Assembly (NCBI GenBank): GCA_016786665.1
Contig: JAEUVZ010000032.1
Span: 64,001 to 128,000 of the forward strand
Origin: Flavipsychrobacter sp.
GTDB taxonomy: Bacteria; Bacteroidota; Bacteroidia; Chitinophagales; Chitinophagaceae
Direction of reading: 5' to 3'
DNA length: 64,000 bases
Under the pieces are notes generated by a model. It ran no database searches. It worked only from the letters and a program-made list of their open reading frames with translations, and was not told where the DNA came from. This document shows, piece by piece, positions 7,455 through 16,144 of this stretch; the stretch's first letter is position 1; each line of letters starts with the position of its first letter. The position numbers and the translations under genes were made by a program.

Positions 7455-8504
7455 CTATATAATATAATTCCAGTTGTTCCGGTCTGGTGCCAGGCCGCGG
7501 CGAATACGGAACAACTCATTTTTAAGCTGGTACATCAGCGCGTCTTCGCCCAGGTAGCAATCGTACTCCCTGCCATCCATCGCTATCGATTTTATAGGAG
7601 CTATCACCGCGGCGGTTCCCGCGCCGAACGCTTCCACCCGCTTACCACTTTCAAGAGCTTCCTGTATCTCGCGGTAGCGCAGGGGGCGCACATCTGTTTG
7701 TATACCTTTCTGTTCGGCAATGGCCAGCAGCGAGTCCCTGGTAACGCCATCCAGCGTAGTGCCGGAGAGCGATGGCGTGATAATGGCCCCATCTATTACA
7801 AACATCAGGTTCATCGTGCCCGACTCTTCAATATACTCGTGGTTTTTCGCATCGGTCCATATCACCTGGTCATAGCCCTGTTCACGGGCCAGTTGGGTGG
7901 GGTAGAAGGCCCCGCCGTAGTTGCCACCGCACTTGGTAGCGCCGGTTCCCCCTTCAGCGGCCCGTATGTATTGGGTTTCCACTTTCACCTTTATTGGTTC
8001 TGCGTAGTATTGGTAGGCGGGGGTAGCCACTATCATAAACAGGTACTCATCGGACACCTTCACGCCCAGCCGTTCTTCCGAGGCTATCATAAAGGGCCGC
8101 AGGTACAGTGAGCCATCATCTTCGGCGGGTATCCAGGCGCTGTCCAGCTGCACCAGTTGGTGAAGGGCTTCCAGGAACAGCCCGCGCGGAACCTCCGGCA
8201 TGCACATGCGCTTCAGCGATTTGGTGAAGCGCTCGTAGTGTTTGTCGGGGCGGAAGATGGTGGCGCGCCCATCCTGCATCAGGAAGGCTTTCATTCCCTC
8301 AAATACCGTTTGCCCATAGTGCAGGCAGAGCGCCAACGGGCTCATGGTTATATCGGCGAACGGCGTGATACGGGCGTTTTGCCAATGGCCGTTCTTATAG
8401 CTGGCTACAAACATGTGCTCCGTAGGCTGAACGCCAAAGGGAATGGCGCGGGTATCTTTTACTTCCCGCTCCGTCTGTGCATTTACTGAGATAGTGTAGT
8501 CCAT
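7455..8504 (-). CDS. ilvE: Branched-chain amino acid aminotransferase (class IV PLP enzyme)
   Basis: Catalyses the reversible transamination of leucine, isoleucine and valine with 2-oxoglutarate. From the ATG at 8504 the protein is 349 aa, the usual length for this type. The PLP lysine is K191 in GATKCGGNYGG. The class IV signatures HYGQTVFEGMKAF (62-74) and the C-terminal GTAAVIAPI segment are present. In-frame ATGs farther upstream (8588, 8522) run into the EamA gene and were rejected. It lies 10 nt downstream of an EamA-type exporter, which suggests a role coupled to branched-chain amino acid overflow or biosynthesis. Confidence 0.94.
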   Translation of the reverse strand: MDYTISVNAQTEREVKDTRAIPFGVQPTEHMFVASYKNGHWQNARITPFADITMSPLALCLHYGQTVFEGMKAFLMQDGRATIFRPDKHYERFTKSLKRMCMPEVPRGLFLEALHQLVQLDSAWIPAEDDGSLYLRPFMIASEERLGVKVSDEYLFMIVATPAYQYYAEPIKVKVETQYIRAAEGGTGATKCGGNYGGAFYPTQLAREQGYDQVIWTDAKNHEYIEESGTMNLMFVIDGAIITPSLSGTTLDGVTRDSLLAIAEQKGIQTDVRPLRYREIQEALESGKRVEAFGAGTAAVIAPIKSIAMDGREYDCYLGEDALMYQLKNELFRIRRGLAPDRNNWNYII

Positions 8505-8514
8505 ATGCGTTTGT

Positions 8515-9459
8515 TTATGCATCACCGGCGGGCTGTGCCTGTATTTGCGTAGGGGCCTGCGGCCGTTGTTGCCGCCTGTATCCCGCATTTACCAGGTACA
8601 CACCGGTAATGATGGTGAAGAATGCGATAGCCGTATCAAGATTCAGCTCCTCGGAGTAGAAGAAGTAGCCCATCAGCACCGCCACCAGCGGATTCACATA
8701 GGCATACAGTGTAGTAATGCCCACCGGCAATGTGCGCAGGGCGAAAATGTAAGCGGCATAGGCAATCACCGAGCCGAACACGATTAGCAGCGCCAGCGAT
8801 ACCATACCGTCTGTTTTCCATACCCATATGCCGGTATAGTCATCTACCGCCGGGCTGATGAGCAACATGAACAACCCACCGAACAGCAGTTGCAGGCCGG
8901 AGTTGAACATCGGGTTGGCGGGGGTGGGGTACTTCTTGTTTTTCACGCTGCCAAAGGCCCAGGTGCAGGTTGCTATCAGCGTGCCGATGATGCCATACAG
9001 GTACATGGTTTGCGACTGGAAAGAGATTTCGTCTTTTACAATAAAGCCTACGCCCACTACCCCCAGTATAAGCCCTGTTGCTATCAAGGGATTTATCTTT
9101 TCCTTACCGGGGCCGGAAAGCGTGAACACCACCGCGAAAATCGGCATCAGCGAGCAGATGAGCGCCGCTATGCCGCTGGGTATGTGTTTCTCGCTCCAGG
9201 TAACCAGCCCGTTGCCGCAAGTGAGCAGCAGGAAGCCTACGAACGCCTGCCGCAGTATGTTCTTCCGCGAGTAGTCCCGGTTTTTATTGGTGGCCAGCCC
9301 GATACCAAACAGGATAAGCCCCGCCAGAACCTGGCGCACGCCCGCAAAAAGGAAGGCCGCCGGGTAGGCTTCCACGCCAATCTTTATCAGCAGGTAGGTG
9401 GTGCCCCATGCTATGCATATGTATATAAGTGCCAGGTAAGCTTTTGTCTTGTCGTTCAT
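8515..9459 (-). CDS. EamA/DMT-superfamily transporter
   Basis: A 314-aa inner-membrane protein with about ten hydrophobic segments in two EamA repeats (first ending near residue 140, second from about 150). The start of the first repeat, LALIYICIAWGTTYLLIKIG, is typical of drug/metabolite or amino-acid exporters. The ATG at 9459 starts directly before TM1; a longer frame to 9573 adds a non-conserved leader crossing the regulatory region. It heads an operon with ilvE, a GNAT and a DinB-like gene and is divergent from a MocR regulator. Export of an amino acid or related metabolite is inferred from that context. Confidence 0.88.
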   Translation of the reverse strand: MNDKTKAYLALIYICIAWGTTYLLIKIGVEAYPAAFLFAGVRQVLAGLILFGIGLATNKNRDYSRKNILRQAFVGFLLLTCGNGLVTWSEKHIPSGIAALICSLMPIFAVVFTLSGPGKEKINPLIATGLILGVVGVGFIVKDEISFQSQTMYLYGIIGTLIATCTWAFGSVKNKKYPTPANPMFNSGLQLLFGGLFMLLISPAVDDYTGIWVWKTDGMVSLALLIVFGSVIAYAAYIFALRTLPVGITTLYAYVNPLVAVLMGYFFYSEELNLDTAIAFFTIITGVYLVNAGYRRQQRPQAPTQIQAQPAGDA

Positions 9460-9499
9460 TATATCCCGTGCGGGTGTTCCGCGTATAAGTGCAAAAATC

Positions 9500-9538
9500 A
9501 ACAGATTTTGCGAAACAAAACAGATACAATTTTTGTAT
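9500..9538. promoter_or_regulatory. Candidate MocR operator between divergent genes
   Basis: The 101-nt region between the EamA and MocR genes holds two direct copies of AACAGAT (9500-9506 and 9519-9525), offset by 19 bp, about two helical turns. Two short inverted repeats overlap them: TTTTG-N5-CAAAA (9506-9520) and ATACAA-N3-TTGTAT (9524-9538). MocR regulators are known to use direct repeats, sometimes with inverted ones. The assignment is inference. Confidence 0.5.
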
Positions 9539-9560
9539 TTTCGGGCATAACAGTTTGTTG

Positions 9561-11000
9561 ATGAAAACTTCACAGAAAGGTAAGAACGAACACCTGTACC
9601 TGCATATAGCCGATAATATAGAGCAGCAGATAATGAACAAGGTGCTCAATATTGGCGATAAGCTTCCCTCGGTGCGGCTGCTCAGCAAGCAGCACGGCAT
9701 CAGCGTCAGTACGGCATTGCAGGCCTACTACCACCTGGAAGGGAAAGGGCTGATAGAGTCCAGGCCGCAGTCGGGGTACTATGTACGTTTCAGCCCGGCG
9801 AGGTTTCCGCAAAAGATAGAGAAGAGCAATCCCACCCTCACTACCAACAACAAGAACGTAGAGGCCATTATCTCAGAGGTGTACGACGACTTTGCCAAGC
9901 CCGGGGTACTGCAGCTATCGCTGAGTGTGCCCGCGCCGGAGTTGCTGCCGCTGGCGCAGCTGAATAAATCAATGATGCAGGCGCTGAGGGAGTTGCCCGC
10001 CAGTGGCACCAGTTACGAGCAGCTGCAGGGCAACGAAATGCTTCGCCGCCAGGTGGCCCGCTGGTCGATGCAGTGGGGCGGCGGCCTGCGTGCCGAAGAC
10101 CTGGTGACCACGGCAGGCTGCATGAACGCCGTGGCCTATTGCCTGATGGCACTGGCCAAACGAGGTGATACCATTGCCGTAGAAAGCCCCGTGTACTTCG
10201 GCACCCTGCGGCTGGCCAACAGCATGGGGCTGAAGGTGCTGGAACTACCCACCGACCCCGATGTAGGGGTAGACCCCGACGACGTACGCAAGGCGCTGCA
10301 GAAGCACAATGTTAAAGCCTGCTTCCTGGTGTCTAACTTCAGCAACCCGCTGGGTTATTGTATGCCCGACGAACAGAAAGAAGCGCTGGTGAAAATGCTG
10401 GCCTTTCATGGGGTGCCGCTGGTAGAGGACGACCTGTACGGAGATGTGTACTTCGGGAAGATACGGCCGCGCTCGTGCAAGAGCTTTGATGAGGAGGGCA
10501 ATGTGCTTTGGTGCAGCTCGGTCTCTAAAACGCTGGCGCCGGGATACCGCGTGGGATGGACCGCACCGGGCCGCTACCTGGAAAAAATAAAGCGGCTGAA
10601 GCTGTACCACAGCATTACCACCGCCACCCCGCAGCAGGCCGCCATTGCGAGCTTCCTGGCTACGGGCCGTTACGAGCACCACTTGCGGAAACTCCGCCAG
10701 ACCCTGCACGCCAACAGCCTGCAATACATAAGGGCCATTAACGAGTATTTCCCCGAGGGCACCAAGGTAACGCGCCCGCAGGGGGGCTTTATTCTTTGGG
10801 TGGAGCTGGACAAGCGGATAGATACCTACCTGCTCTACCAGGACGCTATGCTTTCCCGCATCAGTATTGCGCCGGGCAGCATGTTTACCCTGCAGGAGCG
10901 GTACCAGAACTGTATGCGGCTGAGCTACGGCATGCAGTGGGGGCCGGAGATAGACCGAGCGCTTAAAAAACTGGGAAACCTCGCCAGGGCGATGCTATGA
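9561..11000 (+). CDS. MocR/GntR-family transcriptional regulator with aminotransferase-like domain
   Basis: A 479-aa fusion of an N-terminal GntR winged helix-turn-helix (about 8-78, with NIGDKLPSVRLLSKQHGISVSTALQAYYHLE) and a fold-type I aminotransferase domain (about 100-479). The PLP lysine is K323 in SSVSKTLAPGYRVGW. Such regulators bind PLP or a PLP-amino acid adduct and control amino-acid, GABA or vitamin B6 genes. The ATG at 9561 fits the family; an earlier in-frame start would put a non-conserved leader across the operator. It is divergent from the EamA-ilvE-GNAT-DinB operon, the likely target. Confidence 0.93.
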   Translation: MKTSQKGKNEHLYLHIADNIEQQIMNKVLNIGDKLPSVRLLSKQHGISVSTALQAYYHLEGKGLIESRPQSGYYVRFSPARFPQKIEKSNPTLTTNNKNVEAIISEVYDDFAKPGVLQLSLSVPAPELLPLAQLNKSMMQALRELPASGTSYEQLQGNEMLRRQVARWSMQWGGGLRAEDLVTTAGCMNAVAYCLMALAKRGDTIAVESPVYFGTLRLANSMGLKVLELPTDPDVGVDPDDVRKALQKHNVKACFLVSNFSNPLGYCMPDEQKEALVKMLAFHGVPLVEDDLYGDVYFGKIRPRSCKSFDEEGNVLWCSSVSKTLAPGYRVGWTAPGRYLEKIKRLKLYHSITTATPQQAAIASFLATGRYEHHLRKLRQTLHANSLQYIRAINEYFPEGTKVTRPQGGFILWVELDKRIDTYLLYQDAMLSRISIAPGSMFTLQERYQNCMRLSYGMQWGPEIDRALKKLGNLARAML

Positions 11001-11018
11001 ACGGGAGATTGATGTAAA

Positions 11019-11927
11019 TTGAGCAGGTATCCGTTAAATAATTCCGTGAGCCCGGTCAGCTATATCATTCGTTTTGCTTTTTGCCTGCTGTGCGTAGCGC
11101 AGGGGGCGGGTGTGTATGCCCAGCGGGTTTACGAAATTCCTTTTTCCCGCTACGATGTCAGCACCTACGCAGGGGCCGTACCCGCCCGGGTAGACGCCCG
11201 TGCGGCCACTATATGGTACCGGCCTGAGTATGCATACTCGGACATGGAGTGGCGGCCCGGCACGTTGCTGGTAGACGAGGGGGAGCGCACCTTTGTGGTG
11301 AAATGGGAGGACGGCGAGATATGGACCTGCCGCTACCAAACGGCCTACGAAGGGATGGAAACAGACAAAGGCTGGGGCAGGGTGAACCGCATCTACTACC
11401 GGGGAGCGCGGCTGGATGGTAAGTTTGACAGCGAACTGGTAATAACGCTCTTGCCGGGCGGAGAGTGCCTCACCGAGATATGTACCCAGGAGGTGAAGGA
11501 CCCCTACTACGGTGTGCATACCTGGAACACCATACATGTGCCCGAGACCAAAGCCTGCCCGCCTGGGCTGTACTGGCCCGAAGAAGAGCGTGCCCATAAA
11601 GAGGCCCCACCCACCGAGCGGGAAACGCGGGAGGTGTTTTGCGGCAAGCCGGGGCGGAAGGCACCCATCCTGGACAAGGAAGCGCTGCAGCAGATGGCCA
11701 TCGTGCGGCTGGTAGCGCCCATATCGCTGCGGCAGCTTACCCGGGCGCTGGATATAAAAGGAAACGAGCTCTACCTCTGGAATTATGATTACCCGCAGTA
11801 TGTAGCGGGCAGCTACGCTACCAGCTATTACAGCCTGAAATTGCCCAAGGACAAACTGGACCTCTTTATGGCCAGGAAAAAGGAATTGGAAGAAAAGTCT
11901 GCGGCGATACTGAAAGATATGAAGTAA
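11019..11927 (+). CDS. Exported protein of unknown function with a LysM-like C-terminal region
   Basis: A 302-aa protein with a signal peptide (SYIIRFAFCLLCVAQGAGVYAQ). No family was recognised for the N-terminal 200 residues, which are rich in Tyr, Trp, Asp and Glu. The C-terminal 70 residues (PISLRQLTRALDIKGNELYLWNYDY..., then a short helical tail) resemble the LysM-adjacent helical segment of lytic transglycosylases, but this is weak. The start is a TTG at 11019; a GTG at 11046 also precedes the signal peptide. No ATG is available before residue 77. It lies 18 nt after the MocR gene, so co-transcription is possible. Confidence 0.75.
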   Translation: MSRYPLNNSVSPVSYIIRFAFCLLCVAQGAGVYAQRVYEIPFSRYDVSTYAGAVPARVDARAATIWYRPEYAYSDMEWRPGTLLVDEGERTFVVKWEDGEIWTCRYQTAYEGMETDKGWGRVNRIYYRGARLDGKFDSELVITLLPGGECLTEICTQEVKDPYYGVHTWNTIHVPETKACPPGLYWPEEERAHKEAPPTERETREVFCGKPGRKAPILDKEALQQMAIVRLVAPISLRQLTRALDIKGNELYLWNYDYPQYVAGSYATSYYSLKLPKDKLDLFMARKKELEEKSAAILKDMK

Positions 11928-11965
11928 ATTAGCACCCGTTTTTAACAACCAGCAGGTAAACAACC

Positions 11966-12886
11966 ATGGAGAAAATAATTAAGACGCTGAATATGCCCGA
12001 CTACACCCGGGGCGGCGAAGCAGAGAAGGCCGCCTTTGTAGCGGAGCTGAAAGAAGCCCTGGAGACCACCGGCTTCTTCTTCCTGAGGAACCACGGCATA
12101 GCGCAGCAAACGGTAGGCAATGCCCGGCGGGTATTTGACGCTTTCTTCCAGCAGTTGCCGGAGGAGCTCCGCCTGAAATATGAGTTTGCCGAGGAACAGC
12201 ACCAGCGGGGCTATACACCCATGCGTATAGAAAAGGGGGAGTTCGCCAAAATAGCCGATGAAAAGCATTTTTTCCAGGTGGGCGACGACCGGGCGGTGAA
12301 TGTAACCGAGATACCCGGCTTTAAAGAAGCGGCCGATACCTTGTTTGCGGAGTTCCGGGAGCAATCGCTGGTATTGCTGCGGGCCATTGCCGTATCGCTG
12401 GGTCTGGATGAGGCATACTTTGACGGGAAGGAAGGCAACAGCATCATGCGCGCTATAGACTACCCGCCCACCGAGAACCCGCTGGTAGACGATGGCATAG
12501 CCTCAGAAGGAGGTAACATCACCGGCATGTGCGCCACCAAGCATACCGACATTAATATGATAACCCTGCTGCTGGCCCAGGAAGAAGGCCTGCAACTGTG
12601 GCACAAAGACGAGTGGCTGCCCATAACTATAGAAGACCCTGAGCTCATTATCATTAACGCCGGCGACATGCTGCAGCACCTCACTGGCGGGCGCTACCGC
12701 TCCGGGCTGCACCGGGTGGTATGCCAGCGCAACGTGCGCCGCTTCTCTATACCGTATTTCTGCCACGTGAAGCTGGAAGAATCGCTGGTGCCGCTGGAGC
12801 ACCTGGGTGCATCTGACCTGGAGCGCTTCCACTTCAAAACGGCGGGCGAGTACCTGAATTACCGCCTTCAGCAAATAGGATTGTAA
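11966..12886 (+). CDS. Iron/2-oxoglutarate-dependent dioxygenase (isopenicillin N synthase-like)
   Basis: A 306-aa double-stranded beta-helix oxygenase. The N-terminal DIOX_N region contains GFFFLRNHGI (36-45). The iron ligands are H193 and D195 in KHTDINM and H249 in SGLHRVV. The 2-oxoglutarate-binding RxS is R259/S261 in RRFSIPYF. All catalytic residues are present, so the enzyme should be active. The substrate is unknown; relatives hydroxylate or oxidise a wide range of small molecules. It stands alone between an unknown exported protein and a terminator. Confidence 0.92.
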   Translation: MEKIIKTLNMPDYTRGGEAEKAAFVAELKEALETTGFFFLRNHGIAQQTVGNARRVFDAFFQQLPEELRLKYEFAEEQHQRGYTPMRIEKGEFAKIADEKHFFQVGDDRAVNVTEIPGFKEAADTLFAEFREQSLVLLRAIAVSLGLDEAYFDGKEGNSIMRAIDYPPTENPLVDDGIASEGGNITGMCATKHTDINMITLLLAQEEGLQLWHKDEWLPITIEDPELIIINAGDMLQHLTGGRYRSGLHRVVCQRNVRRFSIPYFCHVKLEESLVPLEHLGASDLERFHFKTAGEYLNYRLQQIGL

Positions 12887-12910
12887 AGGGATATAAAATA
12901 TTGATAATGC

Positions 12911-12945
12911 AAGGGGCTCGTGGCATGGCAGCGCGCCCCTTTTTC
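12911..12945 (+). terminator. Intrinsic terminator after the dioxygenase gene
   Basis: AAGGGGC pairs with GCCCCTT around a GC-rich interior and is followed by TTTTTC. It lies 25 nt beyond the dioxygenase stop. The rest of the gap up to 13083 is very AT-rich and should hold the promoter of the next gene, but no confident -33/-7 pair was identified. Confidence 0.75.
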
Positions 12946-13083
12946 ATAATCCGGTGTTTTTAGTGTGATTAAATTTATTTAATATAAAATTCCGTTTTTT
13001 TTTGGGTTTTAGAAATGTTTTATTTGATTTATTTATTTTTACTTTATAAAGTAATTATTTATATTGGGGAATAAATCGGTCCT

Positions 13084-14562
13084 ATGAAATCAGTTGTTGT
13101 CGCATTCGTATTGTTGTTTATTGGTGGCGGCCTTCAGGCCCAGAACGACCCGGGGATGACACCGGGTGACACAGGCACCATCAGCTTTACATACCAGGGG
13201 GTGCCGGTCACCTATACCACGGTACGGGCCGCGGATGGTAAGGTATGGCTGCAGCAAAACCTGGGCTCGCTGCAGGTAGGTGGCTATGCGAGCGATTCGG
13301 CCGCCTACGGGCATTACTTTCAATGGGGGCGCTGGGACGATGGCCACCAATTGCCCAGCAGCCCGATGGCTCCCGTTAGCAATGTATTTCCCAGGAGCCC
13401 TGCAGGCATACTGAATGGTTCTGATACTTTTTACTACGATATATTGTATGTGCAGGACTCTTTTTGCCAGTGGTGGGAAGACGGCGACAGCACCGATACC
13501 TGGAGTGCCGCGCCGCCTTCGGACAGCAACGGTTCCGATCCCTGCGCGGTGATAGGCCCGGGATGGCACATGCCCACGCAGCCGGAGTTTGAGAATGTAA
13601 TATTGCTGGAAGGAATTACCGATACGGCATCGGCATTCAGTTCTAACCTTAAATTGCCCTTGGCGGGGCAAAGGCGTTTTGATACCGATGGATTTTTGTA
13701 CCAAGGGGAGCATTTTTTGTACTGGACGTCTAATACCTTCGATTCGCTCGGGGTGGCGGTGTCTTACTACTATTGGAACACGAGTGTGAACGTGTATTCG
13801 AAACCTTACCGGGCCTATGGAGCCAGTGTGCGGTGCGTAACGGAATGTACGGGAGTGTACCCGCCTGATAGCATATCGGGACCTGATAGTGTATGTGTAG
13901 GCATGGCGCAGGTATGGAGTACCCCCGGCAGTGTATATGCGAGCCATTACCTGTGGACGGTTCCTTCGGGCTGGACGATAATAGGCCCCGATACCGGCAG
14001 CAGCATAACGGTAGTACCCGGCCCGGGTGCAGGACAGATAATGGTACGTGCCACCAATATGTGCGATACCAGTGTTGCCTATGCAATGGATGTGCAGCTG
14101 TACCCCTCGCCGCAGGCGCAGGTAACGCAATACGGGCTGCTGCTGAGTGCGCCGGGCAACTACCCGGGCTACCAGTGGCTGCTGAATGGGGTAGTGATTC
14201 CTGGTGCGGTACACGATACCCTGGAAGCTAGCGCCGATGGCGGCTACCAGGTGGTAGTGACCAATAGCTATGGCTGCACCGATACCTCGGGCGTGCAGGT
14301 GGTGAGCCTGGGAGTAGCCGCGCTGCAGCCGGGTGGCGACATCCGCGTATTCCCCAATCCCACGCGCGGGGTGCTGCACATATCGGTGCCTGCGGCGGTG
14401 GATGTACGGCTGTATAATGCTACGGGCGCGCTGGTGCTGAAGAAAGAGCAGGTGCGTTATGTGGAACTGGAAGGCCTTCCGGCCGGGTTCTACCAGGTAG
14501 AACTGCGTTCGGACAGCGGCGAAGTACTGAAGCGCGAGCGGGTGATGGTGATGCAGCAGTGA
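13084..14562 (+). CDS. Secreted FISUMP-domain protein with T9SS sorting domain
   Basis: A 492-aa extracellular protein. The signal peptide covers about 1-20. Residues 35-255 form a FISUMP domain (Fibrobacter succinogenes major paralogous domain), with landmarks DGKVWLQQNLGS, YGHYFQWGRWDD, GPGWHMPTQPEF, a YWTSNT core and a final SVRCV. Residues 260-350 look like an Ig/PKD-like domain (VCVGMAQVWSTPGS). The last 75 residues are a type A T9SS C-terminal domain (IRVFPNPTRGVLHIS...LPAGFYQVEL). It should be exported by the type IX system and cleaved or anchored at the surface. The function of FISUMP domains is poorly known. Confidence 0.88.
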   Translation: MKSVVVAFVLLFIGGGLQAQNDPGMTPGDTGTISFTYQGVPVTYTTVRAADGKVWLQQNLGSLQVGGYASDSAAYGHYFQWGRWDDGHQLPSSPMAPVSNVFPRSPAGILNGSDTFYYDILYVQDSFCQWWEDGDSTDTWSAAPPSDSNGSDPCAVIGPGWHMPTQPEFENVILLEGITDTASAFSSNLKLPLAGQRRFDTDGFLYQGEHFLYWTSNTFDSLGVAVSYYYWNTSVNVYSKPYRAYGASVRCVTECTGVYPPDSISGPDSVCVGMAQVWSTPGSVYASHYLWTVPSGWTIIGPDTGSSITVVPGPGAGQIMVRATNMCDTSVAYAMDVQLYPSPQAQVTQYGLLLSAPGNYPGYQWLLNGVVIPGAVHDTLEASADGGYQVVVTNSYGCTDTSGVQVVSLGVAALQPGGDIRVFPNPTRGVLHISVPAAVDVRLYNATGALVLKKEQVRYVELEGLPAGFYQVELRSDSGEVLKRERVMVMQQ

Positions 14563-14637
14563 CCTGCACAGGAGTGAGGGTGTGTTTACCCCGCTGCTGG
14601 TAGTGTGGTTCTTAATAAAATGCTTATTTTTAGGCGT

Positions 14638-15213
14638 ATGAAGACATTCAGGGTTTTGATGGCGTTGTCGGGGTTGGTGCTGGCAGGCCATACCGCCTCG
14701 GCGCAGAAATTTGACACTACTGGTTGCTCCCGTTTCGTGTATTATGAATATGATAAATTTACCGAGGAGCGCGAACTCTGGAGCTACGACGCCGTAACAC
14801 TCACCAATGTGGAGGGCATGCCGTCGTCGCCGCTGGCTGCCAGCAGCTACAAAGCCGCTTTCTACAACAATCTCTCCGGCCGCTTTCTCGATAAATTCGC
14901 CGCTCACCTGGTGGTCTCCAACCTGGCCAATAACGATGGCTTGCTTAAATCGCAGGTAAGCAGCGGGGTTACCGTGTACCTGATATTCGACGGCAACAAA
15001 AAGTTCACCTTTAAGGCGAAAATGATGCCCATAGAGACAGGCTACCGTATAGACCTGCCCATGCAGGGAGAAGTGCTGATGAACTACAAAACCAAAAAGC
15101 TGACTTCCATGCGTATCTCCGGGGCTTCTATCGGCAATGTGGACTTTGAAGTGGACGACAAAAAGGCGAACCACCTGCTGAACGAGTTAAGCTGCATGTT
15201 TGGGTATAAGTAG
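14638..15213 (+). CDS. Exported protein of unknown function
   Basis: A 191-aa protein with a clear signal peptide (MKTFRVLMALSGLVLAGHTASAQ). The mature part alternates polar and hydrophobic residues as in a beta-rich periplasmic protein; it has two cysteines, one near the mature N-terminus and one near the end (LSCMFGY). No family was recognised. The ATG at 14638 is chosen because the signal peptide begins there; earlier in-frame starts (14605, 14620) only add a hydrophobic-basic leader. It starts 75 nt after the FISUMP gene in the same direction. Confidence 0.75.
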   Translation: MKTFRVLMALSGLVLAGHTASAQKFDTTGCSRFVYYEYDKFTEERELWSYDAVTLTNVEGMPSSPLAASSYKAAFYNNLSGRFLDKFAAHLVVSNLANNDGLLKSQVSSGVTVYLIFDGNKKFTFKAKMMPIETGYRIDLPMQGEVLMNYKTKKLTSMRISGASIGNVDFEVDDKKANHLLNELSCMFGYK

Positions 15214-15247
15214 GGAGCCATTCGTTCTTTTAGCTATTTTACCATAT

Positions 15248-16144
15248 ATGTCTTCAGCCAGCAAGCAACCGGCCGCATGTCCTAACTGCGGTTTTGCCGC
15301 TACTCACAATTATTGTGCGCAGTGCGGCCAGGAAACACACTTGCATAAGGAAACATTTATAGGCCTGGTAACACACTTTGTAGCGCACTACTTCCATTAC
15401 GACTCCAAGTTCTGGAAGACGCTAAAGATACTGTTGACAAAGCCCGGAGCTTTGACAGTAGCTTATCGGGAAAAGAAAAGGAACAGGTACATCCCGCCTA
15501 TATCATTGTACATTTTTGTCAGCGTGGTATTTTTCCTGGTGTTTTTCATGACCACAGCTTCTAAAGACAGTGTGATAGGGATGTCAAGTGTAGATCAGCG
15601 GGATAGTATTCGCACGGCCCAGGTAAACGATTCGCTGCAAAAGGTGCTCGCAACAGGGAAGGATATCAAAAATGTGGAAATGGGCCTTAGGTTCAACCAA
15701 ACATTCTCAACAACGGAAGGACAGGCACAGTTGCTCAACGATATACTACATAGCTTGCCTAAAGTGTTGTTCTTCCTGATCCCCTTTATGGCTTTTTTAC
15801 TTAAAGTACTTTACTGGAAGCGAAAAGATACTTTTTATGTGGATCACGCGATCTTTTCATTGCATATGCACTCCTTCACTTTTATCGTCTTGTTTCTGAC
15901 TTTGATACCTGTTCCCGAAAAGGACCTTAGCTGGTATCACCATATCTTTTCTGTTGTCCAGAATATGGTGCCATTCATAATATTTCTGTACCTGATATTA
16001 GCCATACACAAGGTATATGGTACAAAGTGGTTAAAGTCTGGTTTGTATGGTATTGTTATTAGTTTGGGATATGTGCTCTCAGGTTTTGTGGTCGGAATCA
16101 TAATGTTTATATTCTATCTTTTTCAAAAGATACAAACACCCTAA
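15248..16144 (+). CDS. DUF3667 zinc-ribbon membrane protein
   Basis: A 298-aa protein. The N-terminus is a zinc ribbon with cysteines at 11, 14, 23 and 26 (CPNCG...CAQCG). It is followed by HFVAHYFHYDSKFWKTLKILLTKPG, the diagnostic core of DUF3667, in which a lipid or membrane-associated helix precedes the transmembrane part. About five hydrophobic segments follow. The family is common in Bacteroidota and has no known function. Start at 15248 directly before the ribbon; the frame's upstream extension overlaps the preceding gene. Its stop overlaps the stop of the convergent mutS2-like gene. Confidence 0.85.
   Translation: MSSASKQPAACPNCGFAATHNYCAQCGQETHLHKETFIGLVTHFVAHYFHYDSKFWKTLKILLTKPGALTVAYREKKRNRYIPPISLYIFVSVVFFLVFFMTTASKDSVIGMSSVDQRDSIRTAQVNDSLQKVLATGKDIKNVEMGLRFNQTFSTTEGQAQLLNDILHSLPKVLFFLIPFMAFLLKVLYWKRKDTFYVDHAIFSLHMHSFTFIVLFLTLIPVPEKDLSWYHHIFSVVQNMVPFIIFLYLILAIHKVYGTKWLKSGLYGIVISLGYVLSGFVVGIIMFIFYLFQKIQTP

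Noticed and set aside
13090-15174. 694-codon open frame on the minus strand across two exported-protein genes
   Set aside because: Spans two genes with clear signal peptides on the other strand; composition rich in His, Arg and Tyr and unlike a protein.
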